A stretch of DNA of 64,000 nucleotides from Bacillus_BD sp963765265. GTDB lineage: Bacteria; Bacillota; Bacilli; Bacillales; Cytobacillaceae. The notes beneath the pieces are model-generated. The model did not search any database. It saw only the letters and a list, made by a program, of their open reading frames with translations, and was not told the origin of the DNA. The stretch is taken from positions 266,494-330,493 of the forward strand of contig CAVXVN010000003.1 of assembly GCA_963765265.1 (NCBI GenBank). Direction: 5' to 3'. Within the stretch, counting starts at the first letter, position 1; the number at the start of each line of letters is the position of its first letter. Positions 47,258 through 54,067 of this stretch are shown one piece after another. Both the position numbers and the translations under genes were made by a program.

Positions 47258-47454
47258 ATATGTGCAACTCCTTTCAAATTTCTTATCTATTTTTCGCAAA
47301 AGAGAAGACAATTATTCCGAATAATAATTGTCCTATTAAAGCGTTATAATGGATATTGGATTGATTTTGACTATAAATTGTAAAAGGGAAAATATTGTAA
47401 AAAAGTTCACAATTTGTTCATGGAAATATATAGGTAACCATATTATAATTAACT

Positions 47455-47560
47455 TGTTCAGATATTCACAAGGGATATTTGAACAACCCCTCCCCCTAAA
47501 ATTTTATTGAATAGAGACATGTAAAAAGTAATGCTTCTCCCCAGAAGGCATTATTTTTTT
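47455..47560 (+). ncRNA. Candidate C-rich small regulatory RNA
   Basis: A promoter (TGGAAA 47421, 17 bases, TATAAT 47444-47449) would start RNA near 47456. A 5' hairpin follows (47454-47465 with 47475-47486), then an unpaired CCCCTCCCCCT stretch (47487-47497), an A/T-rich linker, and an intrinsic terminator (AATGCTTCT/AGAAGGCATT at 47530-47538 and 47543-47552, loop CCCC, then T7). There is no ORF. C-rich unpaired runs that match Shine-Dalgarno sequences are the hallmark of Gram-positive sRNAs such as RoxS/RsaE, FsrA and CsfG. I cannot assign it to one of these. Confidence 0.5.
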
Positions 47561-47624
47561 GCTTTACTTCCATAACAAACCACATTCATTTTTAAACATA
47601 TTTTCTTCATAATAAAAAAGTATC

Positions 47625-47651
47625 TAAATAAAGTTAAATTATTGTCGAAAT
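47625..47651 (+). promoter_or_regulatory. Sigma-D promoter of motAB
   Basis: TAAA (47625-47628), exactly 15 bases, then GTCGAAAT (47644-47651), six of eight matches to GCCGATAT. Sigma-D controls motility genes in Bacillus. Confidence 0.65.
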
Positions 47652-47716
47652 ATATAATAAGAAAAGATTTGTGCGTTCCCTACTAGTTAAAGAATGAACA
47701 AGACAGGTGATAAAGG

Positions 47717-48511
47717 ATGGATTTTGCAACATTAATAGGAATTATTTTAGGAATTGTCGCGGTAGGAGTCGGAATGGTTCTGAAAGGGGTGTCGATATCG
47801 GCACTTGCAAACCCAGCAGCCTTCCTGATTATTATCGTGGGAACAATTGCTTCTGTAACGATCGCTTTCCCAATGTCAGAATTAAAAAGAGTACCAAAGT
47901 TGTTTGTTATTCTTTTTAAAGAAAAAAAGATGACAAATACGACTGAATTAGTTCGATTATTTTCTGATTTGGCACAGTTAGCAAGAAAGGAAGGTTTACT
48001 TTCACTTGAATCAAAAATAAATGAAGTGGATGATCCTTTCTTAAGAAATGGTTTGGCTCTCGCCGTTGATGGGCAGAATGCAGATTATATTCGCGATGTG
48101 TTAACAGAGGAAATAGAAGCTATGGAAGAAAGGCATCAGGCAGGAGCCTCTATATTTTCTCAAGCAGGAACCTATGCTCCAACACTAGGGGTTTTAGGCG
48201 CCGTTATCGGGTTGGTTGCTGCCCTTGGAAATATGAGTGATACAGTAGCATTAGGACACGCAATTAGTGCAGCCTTTATTGCTACATTGCTAGGGATTTT
48301 CACTGGATATGTGCTTTGGCATCCATTTGCCAATAAACTAAAAAGGAAATCAAGGCTTGAAGCGCAGCATAAGTATATGATGATTGAAGGGGTATTGTCC
48401 ATTTTAGAAGGAGAAGCACCAAGAGTGATCGAACAAAAATTAGTCTCATATCTCCCAGCTGGAGAAAGAAAGAAATTTCTTGAAGAAGGCAGTGTGAGGA
48501 TGGATGAGTAA
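47717..48511 (+). CDS. motA: Flagellar motor stator protein MotA
   Basis: The 264-residue protein has four membrane helices and a large cytoplasmic loop. It is very close to B. subtilis MotA: GVSISALANPAAFLIII near the start and QAGTYAPTLGVLGAVIGLVAAL at helix 3. It forms the proton channel of the stator with MotB. The start ATG 47717 has AGGTGATAAAGG upstream. It overlaps motB by eight bases. Confidence 0.93.
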   Translation: MDFATLIGIILGIVAVGVGMVLKGVSISALANPAAFLIIIVGTIASVTIAFPMSELKRVPKLFVILFKEKKMTNTTELVRLFSDLAQLARKEGLLSLESKINEVDDPFLRNGLALAVDGQNADYIRDVLTEEIEAMEERHQAGASIFSQAGTYAPTLGVLGAVIGLVAALGNMSDTVALGHAISAAFIATLLGIFTGYVLWHPFANKLKRKSRLEAQHKYMMIEGVLSILEGEAPRVIEQKLVSYLPAGERKKFLEEGSVRMDE

Positions 48512-49277
48512 ACGAAGAAAGAAAAAATATGTTGAGGATCATGTAGATGAATCTTGGCTCCTTCCCTACTCAGATTTATTAACGTTGCTCGTTGCCTTAT
48601 TTATTGTTCTATTTGCCAGTAGTGCCATTGATTCACAAAAGTTTCAGGCTTTATCAAGTGCTTTTAATGCCGAATTAAAAGGTGGCACAGGTTTTTTTGA
48701 ATTTCAAAGTCCAATTCCAGAGGGCGGTCGGAATGCACCAGATAAGCAAGATGAACCGGATGCTGAACAGGAGAAAGATAAAAAGCAAACAATGGAACAG
48801 ATTGCCGAACATGAAAGGCTGGCCGAAATTCAAAATCGCGTGAATACATATGTTCAAGAAAATGGCCTTGGTGACCAATTAGCTACTTCTTTGACAGTTG
48901 ATGGATTATCCCTTACCATTCGTGATAATGTTTTGTTTAATTCAGGTAGTGCGGATGTTCGTCCTGAAGACCTAAACATCGCAAAGGAAATTTCAAGGCT
49001 TCTTGAAATGGATGTACCAAGAAGTATTATTATTAGCGGCCATACAGATAATGTACCGATTAAAAACGCGAATTTTGAATCCAACTGGGAGTTAAGTGTG
49101 ATGAGAGCGATCAACTTTATGAAAATACTGCTTGAAAATACTCAATTGAATCCTGAATTGTTTAGTGCCAAAGGACATGGAGAGTTTCAATCGATTGCAT
49201 CAAACGATACAGAAGCGGGTAGAGCTCAAAATAGACGTGTTGAAATATTAATTTTACCTAGAACGGATATTAAATAA
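48504..49277 (+). CDS. motB: Flagellar motor stator protein MotB
   Basis: The 257-residue protein has one N-terminal membrane helix with the proton-binding Asp24 (PYSDLLTLLVALFIVLFASS), a plug/linker region and a C-terminal OmpA-like peptidoglycan-binding domain (IISGHTDNVPI; NRRVEILI). The helix sequence fits the H+ type and not the Na+ type MotS. Confidence 0.93.
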   Translation: MSKRRKKKYVEDHVDESWLLPYSDLLTLLVALFIVLFASSAIDSQKFQALSSAFNAELKGGTGFFEFQSPIPEGGRNAPDKQDEPDAEQEKDKKQTMEQIAEHERLAEIQNRVNTYVQENGLGDQLATSLTVDGLSLTIRDNVLFNSGSADVRPEDLNIAKEISRLLEMDVPRSIIISGHTDNVPIKNANFESNWELSVMRAINFMKILLENTQLNPELFSAKGHGEFQSIASNDTEAGRAQNRRVEILILPRTDIK

Positions 49278-49282
49278 TGGAA

Positions 49283-49332
49283 TAAAAAAGGATCTCGTGA
49301 AGTTGAAAATACTACATGGGGTCTTTTTTTAT
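49283..49332 (+). terminator. Probable terminator of motAB
   Basis: An imperfect stem begins AAAAAAGGATC (49285) and ends GGGTCTTTTTTT (49318-49329), with G-T pairs and a T run. Confidence 0.55.
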
Positions 49333-49369
49333 TTTTGCTCAGTTTATTGAAATTGAACAGTAGTGTGGT

Positions 49370-49711
49370 TCACTTTTTTTTATTGATCTTCTGAAACTTA
49401 ATAAAGTCTAAATATAGAGAGAAATCTTCCTTTGTCACGCCATGCTTTGTGGCCTCAGTAAAGAGTTGAATCCAATCCTCATCCATATTTTTTTTCTCTT
49501 TTTCATTATTATAATGGTCCTCTTCAAGTAAATCTTCTACAGTTGTTCCTAATGAGTTAGCGAGTTTAGACAATATTTGAAGCGAAGGATTCTTCTGTAT
49601 TCCGCGTTCAATATAGCTCAAATAAGATTTGGAAACTCCAGTTTTTTCCGAAAGTGCATTGATTGAGTATCCCTTTAATAGTCTTAACTGTTTAATACGA
49701 TTTTGCACCAT
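49370..49711 (-). CDS. SinR/SlrR-like transcriptional regulator (second SinR paralogue)
   Basis: The 113-residue protein has an N-terminal Xre HTH (IKQLRLLKGYSINALSEKTG with recognition helix VSKSYLSYIERGIQKNPS) and a short C-terminal SinI/SinR multimerisation helix (MDEDWIQLFTEATKHGVTKE). The KGYSIN and GVSKSYLS segments resemble B. subtilis SlrR, but the protein has only one C-terminal domain, so it is SinR-sized. ATG 49711 is chosen because the HTH begins there; the upstream codons are hydrophobic and unlike the family. It is transcribed away from the zinc-ribbon and sinI genes. Confidence 0.85.
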   Translation of the reverse strand: MVQNRIKQLRLLKGYSINALSEKTGVSKSYLSYIERGIQKNPSLQILSKLANSLGTTVEDLLEEDHYNNEKEKKNMDEDWIQLFTEATKHGVTKEDFSLYLDFIKFQKINKKK

Positions 49712-49749
49712 AATAATATTCTCCTGTTCATTTAGCCTAATTCTATTAT

Positions 49750-49914
49750 AAAGAACAATTCGTTCAATAAAAAATACAAAATAATGAGAATTCAAGAGCA
49801 AATCTAAGAAAAAAAGCAAAAAGTGTTCTTTTTAAAGAATATTTGAAGGATTATGGGATTTATAAAAATCGTTCATAAGAACTATAATTAAAATAAACGT
49901 ACTTTTAAAAGAAC
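49750..49914. promoter_or_regulatory. Cluster of SinR-type operator sequences
   Basis: GTTCTTT or its complement AAAGAAC occurs at 49750-49756, 49825-49831 (as GTTCTTTTTAAAGAAT, a near inverted pair) and 49908-49914. GTTCATAAGAAC at 49871-49882 is a further inverted pair. GTTCTYT is the known SinR consensus. The cluster lies between the divergent SinR-like and zinc-ribbon genes. One more AAAGAAC lies at 50224-50230 before sinI. Confidence 0.55.
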
Positions 49915-49990
49915 GAAATAGGAACTAGGAGATATGGTTTTTATTCCAAGTTATAAAAAAATGTGCTAAGTAAGTATAAGGATGTAGGTG

Positions 49991-50203
49991 ATGGTTATTT
50001 ACAGAAAGAATTGTGAGAAATGTAGTAGACCCTCTTTTAGTAGTAGTAATAGAGGGGAATGGATTTGTCCTTTGTGTGGGAGTGATTTAACGGATTTCCC
50101 TTTCTTTAATGCTGAAACGATTGATCGAATTCAAATAAGATCGATACCCATCCACCAGAAGATTGAAAATTATAGAGGTTCATCTAAGAAAATGAATACT
50201 TGA
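49991..50203 (+). CDS. Small zinc-ribbon protein in the sin locus, unknown function
   Basis: The 70-residue protein has a C-x2-C...C-x2-C zinc ribbon (CEKC at the N-terminus, ICPLCGSDL about 25 residues on) followed by a tail without known domain. A GTG one codon earlier (49988) is an alternative start. AGGATGTAGG lies upstream. It is downstream of a cluster of SinR-type boxes and upstream of sinI on the same strand. I do not recognise a family. Confidence 0.6.
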   Translation: MVIYRKNCEKCSRPSFSSSNRGEWICPLCGSDLTDFPFFNAETIDRIQIRSIPIHQKIENYRGSSKKMNT

Positions 50204-50223
50204 AAAGACTAAATAACTTGTAA

Positions 50224-50230
50224 AAAGAAC
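50224..50230. promoter_or_regulatory. SinR-type box before the sinI promoter
   Basis: AAAGAAC (complement GTTCTTT), about 130 bases upstream of the sinI TATAAT box. Confidence 0.4.
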
Positions 50231-50309
50231 AAAGTGGTATCATACTAATAAATAAAATAATATTTCAGTAAATATTAATTTATTATAAATTTTCATACTA
50301 TTTGTATTA

Positions 50310-50364
50310 TTTGTAATGATTATGACATATTATTACAAACTTTTCATTTTTTATAGGTTATAAT
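50310..50364 (+). promoter_or_regulatory. sinI promoter region with palindrome
   Basis: TTTGTAAT (50310-50317) and ATTACAAA (50332-50339) form an inverted repeat ending where the -35 would be. A perfect TATAAT lies at 50359-50364; the -35 is weak. No Spo0A box (TGNCGAA) is seen here, although Spo0A drives sinI in B. subtilis. Confidence 0.4.
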
Positions 50365-50394
50365 ATAAAAATAAATCAATTATTTAAACATAGA

Positions 50395-50475
50395 AAAAGG
50401 CAAATCTATTGAAAAATGGAGACGCAAAGTCACAGGTCTAACGTATATACTATGACGGCTGGGCTACCTAAGATA
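50395..50475 (+). ncRNA. Cyclic-di-GMP-I (GEMM-I) riboswitch in the sinI leader
   Basis: The conserved GEMM-I blocks occur in order: AAAAGGCAAATC (50396-50406), a stem TCTATT/AATGGA capped by a GAAA tetraloop (50405-50420), GACGCAAAGTCACAGGTCTAA (split here as GACGCAAAG at 50421 and CACAGGTCTAA), and ATGACGGCTGGGCTACC (50452-50468). The base equivalent to Vc2 G20 (AGGGCAAA) is G here, as expected for c-di-GMP and not the cGAMP-type variant with A. The aptamer ends about 20 bases before the sinI Shine-Dalgarno. ON or OFF action cannot be read; a small hairpin ATAC/GTAT (50473-50485) lies between. Confidence 0.85.
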
Positions 50476-50500
50476 CTGATTGTATTTGGGAGGATTATTT

Positions 50501-50647
50501 GTGGTGGGGGAGAAAACAATTATTAAAACAGAACCAGACAATGAATGGATTGAATTAGTTTTAGAGGCGAAAAAGTTAGGGATCGAGAAAGAAGAAATTC
50601 GAAGCTTTTTACTTGGGTTGAATTCAGAAAAGAATCTTTCTGAGTAA
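50501..50647 (+). CDS. sinI: SinI-type antirepressor of SinR
   Basis: The 48-residue protein has one helical SinI domain: DNEWIELVLEAKKLGIEKEE then IRSFLLGLNSEK. This matches the B. subtilis SinI pattern (EW.EL..EAK...I..EEIR..LL). SinI binds the C-terminal helix pair of SinR and stops it from binding DNA, which derepresses biofilm matrix genes. GTG 50501 has GGGAGG seven bases upstream; GTG 50504 is the next codon. A c-di-GMP riboswitch precedes it and an intrinsic terminator follows, so it is a single-gene transcript convergent with sinR. Confidence 0.85.
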   Translation: MVGEKTIIKTEPDNEWIELVLEAKKLGIEKEEIRSFLLGLNSEKNLSE

Positions 50648-50687
50648 AAACTCTCATTTTACATAAGAAAAGGTCAGATTAAATTGT

Positions 50688-50717
50688 GGTATCTCTCATC
50701 AGAGGGGTATTTTTTTT
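50688..50717 (+). terminator. Terminator of sinI
   Basis: GGTATCTCTC (50688-50697) pairs with GAGGGGTATT (50702-50711) with G-T pairs, then T6-7. Confidence 0.65.
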
Positions 50718-50825
50718 GAATACTGAAGTAATGGGAGGAATAAACTCCTGATTCTATTTATTGCCTTAATGTAAAAAATTAAGGACAAAGTATATAGAAG
50801 CAAGAGTTTGTTATCTTGAGTAATA

Positions 50826-51158
50826 TTAATTTTTTTGATTTCCACGCCATTTATTAAATTCAAGAAATTCGCGAAATTGATCTTTAGAAACACCAGATTC
50901 CATAGCTTCCTGAACAATTTTCATCCATTCGGAGTCCAAATCTTCTTTATTCCTATGCTCGAGGATAAGACTATCAACAGGTACTCCAAGAACTGTAGAA
51001 ATTTTTTCTAAAAATTGTATAGATGGATTTGTTTGTAAGTTTCTTTCTAAAGAACTTAAATAGGATTTGGCTACCCCTGCTTGGAGTGCCAATTCAGATA
51101 AAGACATTTTCTTTTCTTGTCGAAGTTTTTTTACACGATCACCGATCAAATTACTCAC
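50826..51158 (-). CDS. sinR: Biofilm master repressor SinR
   Basis: The 110-residue protein is nearly identical in key regions to B. subtilis SinR. The HTH contains AGVAKSYLSSLERNLQTNPS, and the C-terminal SinI-binding/tetramerisation part contains LDSEWMKIVQEAMESGVSKD and QFREFLEF. It represses matrix operons by binding GTTCTYT. The start is GTG 51158. Unlike in B. subtilis, sinR is on the strand opposite to sinI and has its own promoter region, where AAGTTCC and AAGAACA (about 51213-51230) could allow autoregulation. Confidence 0.93.
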   Translation of the reverse strand: MSNLIGDRVKKLRQEKKMSLSELALQAGVAKSYLSSLERNLQTNPSIQFLEKISTVLGVPVDSLILEHRNKEDLDSEWMKIVQEAMESGVSKDQFREFLEFNKWRGNQKN

Positions 51159-51253
51159 TCACTTCTTTTAGAATATATTTGTATAATAACAAAACCAAAC
51201 AGGAAGTTCCATATTAAGAACAAATCATTTATCCATTTTACCAAATTATTAAT

Positions 51254-51446
51254 TTAACTTCATTCAGCAGAAGTCTCCCACTTCTATAAGTGGTGAGATG
51301 AATGTCAGCTTTTATCAATTCGGTGGGGGTTCAAACCCTGACTGAATGAAGTTAAAGCCTCCGGCGGATGCCACAGATTTTAAAAGGAATTTTATCGAGC
51401 GAGCTCGATAAAATCTGGGCGCAAATGCGCCGAGGCGCATTTGATT
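51254..51446. repeat. Structured ~195-base repeat, copy B (inverse orientation to copy A)
   Basis: AACTTCATTCAG (51256-51267) pairs with 51342-51353 and encloses a CCACTT/AAGTGG hairpin (51278-51283 with 51288-51293). Nested TATCGAGC hairpins and CAAATGCGCC/GGCGCATTTG (51422-51443) follow. It is the reverse complement of 8898-9090 with scattered substitutions, some compensatory. No protein is encoded. Confidence 0.7.
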
Positions 51447-51593
51447 TTTGAATGGTCAATAATATCATTTATTAGAAGAAATTTCTTATATTAGTATAAA
51501 GTTATTATGCCACAAATAGGGAGAAATTCCATTAGTATTTATCGTTTTTTTTGTATTTTGGTTTAGTAAGTGAATTTCGACGATAGACATCAC

Positions 51594-51657
51594 TTTTGAC
51601 TCATACGAATAAAATGTACATGTCAATACCTTTTAGTGTAGCTGAGATGAGTCAAAA
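51594..51657. other. Long stem-loop upstream of map
   Basis: TTTTGACTCAT (51594-51604) and ATGAGTCAAAA (51647-51657) are perfect inverted repeats around a 42-base loop. The purpose is unknown. The remaining bases of 51159-51800 outside this and repeat B hold no gene that I can see. Confidence 0.45.
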
Positions 51658-51800
51658 ATCCTTATATCTATTATATAACAGGTTCGCCATATTAAAAAGT
51701 GTATCTTTTGAAAACTCCCTTGCTTTTTGCAAGTAGGCATGAAAAATCATACAATAAATATGATATGTTTAGTATTCAGAATGAAAGTGAGGTTATTTGA

Positions 51801-52556
51801 ATGATTGTTCTAAAATCAATAAGAGAAATTGAAAAAATGCAGGAGGCTGGTAAAATACTTGCTTCCGTACATAAACAGTTGGCTACTATGATTAAACCTG
51901 GCATTACAACGTGGGAGATTGATGAGTTTGTTGAAAAATATCTAAAAAGAAAAGGAGCAACGCCTGAACAAAAAGGTTATAAAGGATATCAATATGCGAC
52001 CTGTGCCAGTATTAACGATGAAATCTGTCATGGGTTTCCTCGTAAAGAGCCATTGAAAACAGGGGATATTGTTACAATCGATATGGTGGTTAATTATAAT
52101 GGTGCTTTAGCAGATTCTGCATGGTCCTATGCAGTAGGAGAAGTATCAGAGACAAGCCAAAGATTATTAGATGTGACAAAAAAAGCACTCTACATAGGGA
52201 TTGAACAGGCCAGGGTGGGAAACCGAATTGGTGATATTGGTCATGCTATTCAAACATACGTAGAAGGAGAAGGATTTTCGGTTGTGCGCGATTTTATTGG
52301 TCATGGAATTGGTTCAGCTATTCATGAAAAGCCAGATGTTCCCCATTACGGTTTACCTGGAAAGGGTCCTCGTATAAAAGAAGGCATGGTCTTTACAATA
52401 GAGCCAATGGTTAATGTAGGGACTTTTCGAATGAAAATGGATAATAATGGATGGACATCAAGTACAGAGGATGGACAATATTCTGCTCAATATGAACATA
52501 CGATTGCTATTACAAAAGAAGGTGTAATCATCTTAACCGATCAAGAAGAATCTTGA
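51801..52556 (+). CDS. Methionine aminopeptidase type I (YflG/MapB-like)
   Basis: The 251-residue pita-bread enzyme removes N-terminal Met. Metal ligands are visible in TIDMVVNYNGALADSAW (two Asp), GHGIGSAIHE (His), TIEPMV (Glu) and QYEHTIAIT (Glu). It is the second Map paralogue type (B. subtilis yflG/mapB), supported by the adjacent yfkKJIH block. A GAGG Shine-Dalgarno precedes ATG 51801. Confidence 0.92.
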   Translation: MIVLKSIREIEKMQEAGKILASVHKQLATMIKPGITTWEIDEFVEKYLKRKGATPEQKGYKGYQYATCASINDEICHGFPRKEPLKTGDIVTIDMVVNYNGALADSAWSYAVGEVSETSQRLLDVTKKALYIGIEQARVGNRIGDIGHAIQTYVEGEGFSVVRDFIGHGIGSAIHEKPDVPHYGLPGKGPRIKEGMVFTIEPMVNVGTFRMKMDNNGWTSSTEDGQYSAQYEHTIAITKEGVIILTDQEES

Positions 52557-52593
52557 TCGTCCTATTAGTAGGTATGATCATCTGAAACAAAGA

Positions 52594-52633
52594 GAAAAGC
52601 GTCGAATTATATAATAAAATCGGCGCTTTTTGT
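52594..52633 (+). terminator. Terminator between map and yfkK
   Basis: AAAAGCGTCGA (52595-52605) pairs with TCGGCGCTTTT (52620-52630) with one G-T pair, then a T run. It may serve both convergent genes. Confidence 0.75.
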
Positions 52634-52639
52634 TAAATT

Positions 52640-52864
52640 TCATTGTTTTCGTAAATTTCCAAGCTCTTCGACAAGTGCTTGCATTTCATTTGGACTGAAA
52701 GAATTTTTTTTCATTACTAATTCGTAAATATCTTTTAGTTCGGCATACATATTTTCATCAAAATGGGAAGGCTTAATGGCTCCCAGATTTAATACCTTGA
52801 GTTTCTCTTTAATTTTTTCAATCATAATCTCTACATTTTCAACGGTTTTTTCAGTTAAGTCCAA
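52640..52864 (-). CDS. yfkK: UPF0435 family protein YfkK (DUF1128)
   Basis: The 74-residue protein is all-helical (TVENVEIMIEKIKEKLKVLN; YAELKDIYELVMKKNSFSPN) and matches the DUF1128/UPF0435 family of unknown function. The start is TTG 52864. It is divergent from yfkJ, as in B. subtilis. Confidence 0.85.
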   Translation of the reverse strand: MDLTEKTVENVEIMIEKIKEKLKVLNLGAIKPSHFDENMYAELKDIYELVMKKNSFSPNEMQALVEELGNLRKQ

Positions 52865-53026
52865 TCAGGGTCCCATCCTCTCGATTTTATCTATCAAAGT
52901 TTTCTTTATCTTTCCATTTTCAATAGAAAATGTCAATATTATTAGAATGATGAAAAGATTTATTTTCATAATAAAGATTGAAGTTGAAAGTAAAATAAAT
53001 AAAAATAGAGAAAAGGGAGGAAGAAA

Positions 53027-53515
53027 ATGATACATATTTTATTTGTTTGTTTAGGGAATATATGTCGTTCTCCAATGGCAGAGGCTATTTTTCGTGAAAA
53101 GGTTAAAAAAGAAGGTCTAGCAGATCGTATTCATGTTGATTCTGCAGGAACGGGTGATTGGCATATTGGAAAACCTCCTCATCAGGGAACGAGGGAGATA
53201 TTAAAAGCCAATAGAATTTCAGATGAAGGATTATTTGCCCGACAAATCAAAACGAATGATTTGAATGAATATGATTATATCATTGCAATGGATACAGAAA
53301 ATGTAAAGAACATAAAAGAACTTGGAAGCTACTCTTTAAAAGTTAAAATAAAGCGGCTTCTTGATTTTGTTGATGATCATGTGCTAACTGACGTCCCGGA
53401 TCCGTACTTTACTGGGAATTTTGATGAAGTATATGAACTTATCAATGAAGGCTGTGAACGATTATTGCAAGAAATTAAAAAAGAACTTCTTGAAAAGGAG
53501 AAACAGTATGAGTAG
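53027..53515 (+). CDS. yfkJ: Low-molecular-weight protein-tyrosine phosphatase YfkJ
   Basis: The 162-residue enzyme has the P-loop VCLGNICRSPMAEAIF (Cys8, Arg14) and the general-acid Asp in VPDPYFTG. It dephosphorylates tyrosine-phosphorylated proteins; in B. subtilis it is linked to ethanol stress resistance. GGGAGG precedes the ATG. It overlaps yfkI by eight bases. Confidence 0.92.
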   Translation: MIHILFVCLGNICRSPMAEAIFREKVKKEGLADRIHVDSAGTGDWHIGKPPHQGTREILKANRISDEGLFARQIKTNDLNEYDYIIAMDTENVKNIKELGSYSLKVKIKRLLDFVDDHVLTDVPDPYFTGNFDEVYELINEGCERLLQEIKKELLEKEKQYE

Positions 53516-53858
53516 TTCAAAGTTCTGGAAAGGCGTTATTTTAGGTGCAATGGCTGGTGGAGCGATTAGTTTATTTGATCGTACAACGAGAACGTCTGTT
53601 AAAAAAAATATTCAATATACTTCAGGAAAGCTTGTATACTTTGCAAAACATCCTCAAGAAACCATTAATACTGTAAAAGAAACAAGTAGAAAAATCCAAT
53701 CTACGATGGAAGAGGTCGGGGCAGAGGTTTCTTTTATTGCTGAAAAAATCGATGAACTTAAAGAATTAACCCCACAAGTGGCCGATTTGGTAAAAGATAC
53801 GAAAGATGCTTTTGCCCGGTTAACAGGCTGTAATACCCCCCACCACGAGGCTTTTTAG
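53508..53858 (+). CDS. yfkI: YtxH-domain protein YfkI
   Basis: The 116-residue protein starts MSSSKFWKGVILGAMAGGAI, the Gly-rich helix of YtxH-domain (general-stress type) proteins, followed by an amphipathic helical region. ATG 53508 has AAAAGGAG eight bases upstream. The last 10-12 codons lie in one arm of a 21-base inverted repeat, and the C-terminal TGCNTPHHEAF looks foreign to the domain, so the end may have been altered by insertion of the repeat. Confidence 0.82.
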   Translation: MSSSKFWKGVILGAMAGGAISLFDRTTRTSVKKNIQYTSGKLVYFAKHPQETINTVKETSRKIQSTMEEVGAEVSFIAEKIDELKELTPQVADLVKDTKDAFARLTGCNTPHHEAF

Positions 53859-53896
53859 AAAAAATAAAAAGGATAGGTGGGGGATAAACAGCCTGT
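53823..53896. repeat. Near-perfect 21-base inverted repeat over the 3' end of yfkI
   Basis: ACAGGCTGTAATACCCCCC (from 53823) is repeated in inverse as GGTGGGGGATAAACAGCCTG (from 53876), about 21 bases each with a few mismatches. A further CCCCCAC (53901) can compete for the GTGGGGG arm. There is no T run. Confidence 0.6.
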
Positions 53897-54067
53897 AAAA
53901 CCCCCACTGATGGAAGTTTTCTTTACCGACGATGAGTTAAATGATAAAGTTGTGAGATTTGTTGTGAAAGACTAATGAAACAAGCTCATTCATATTTTTT
54001 GAAAAGTAAAGCAGAATAAGAAAGCTATCTTTTCTCTTTACAAAAGAAATGGGAGGGTGAGCAAGCC

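Noticed and set aside
50204..50500. Spo0A box before sinI
   Set aside because: I found no TGNCGAA-like match in this interval by eye.
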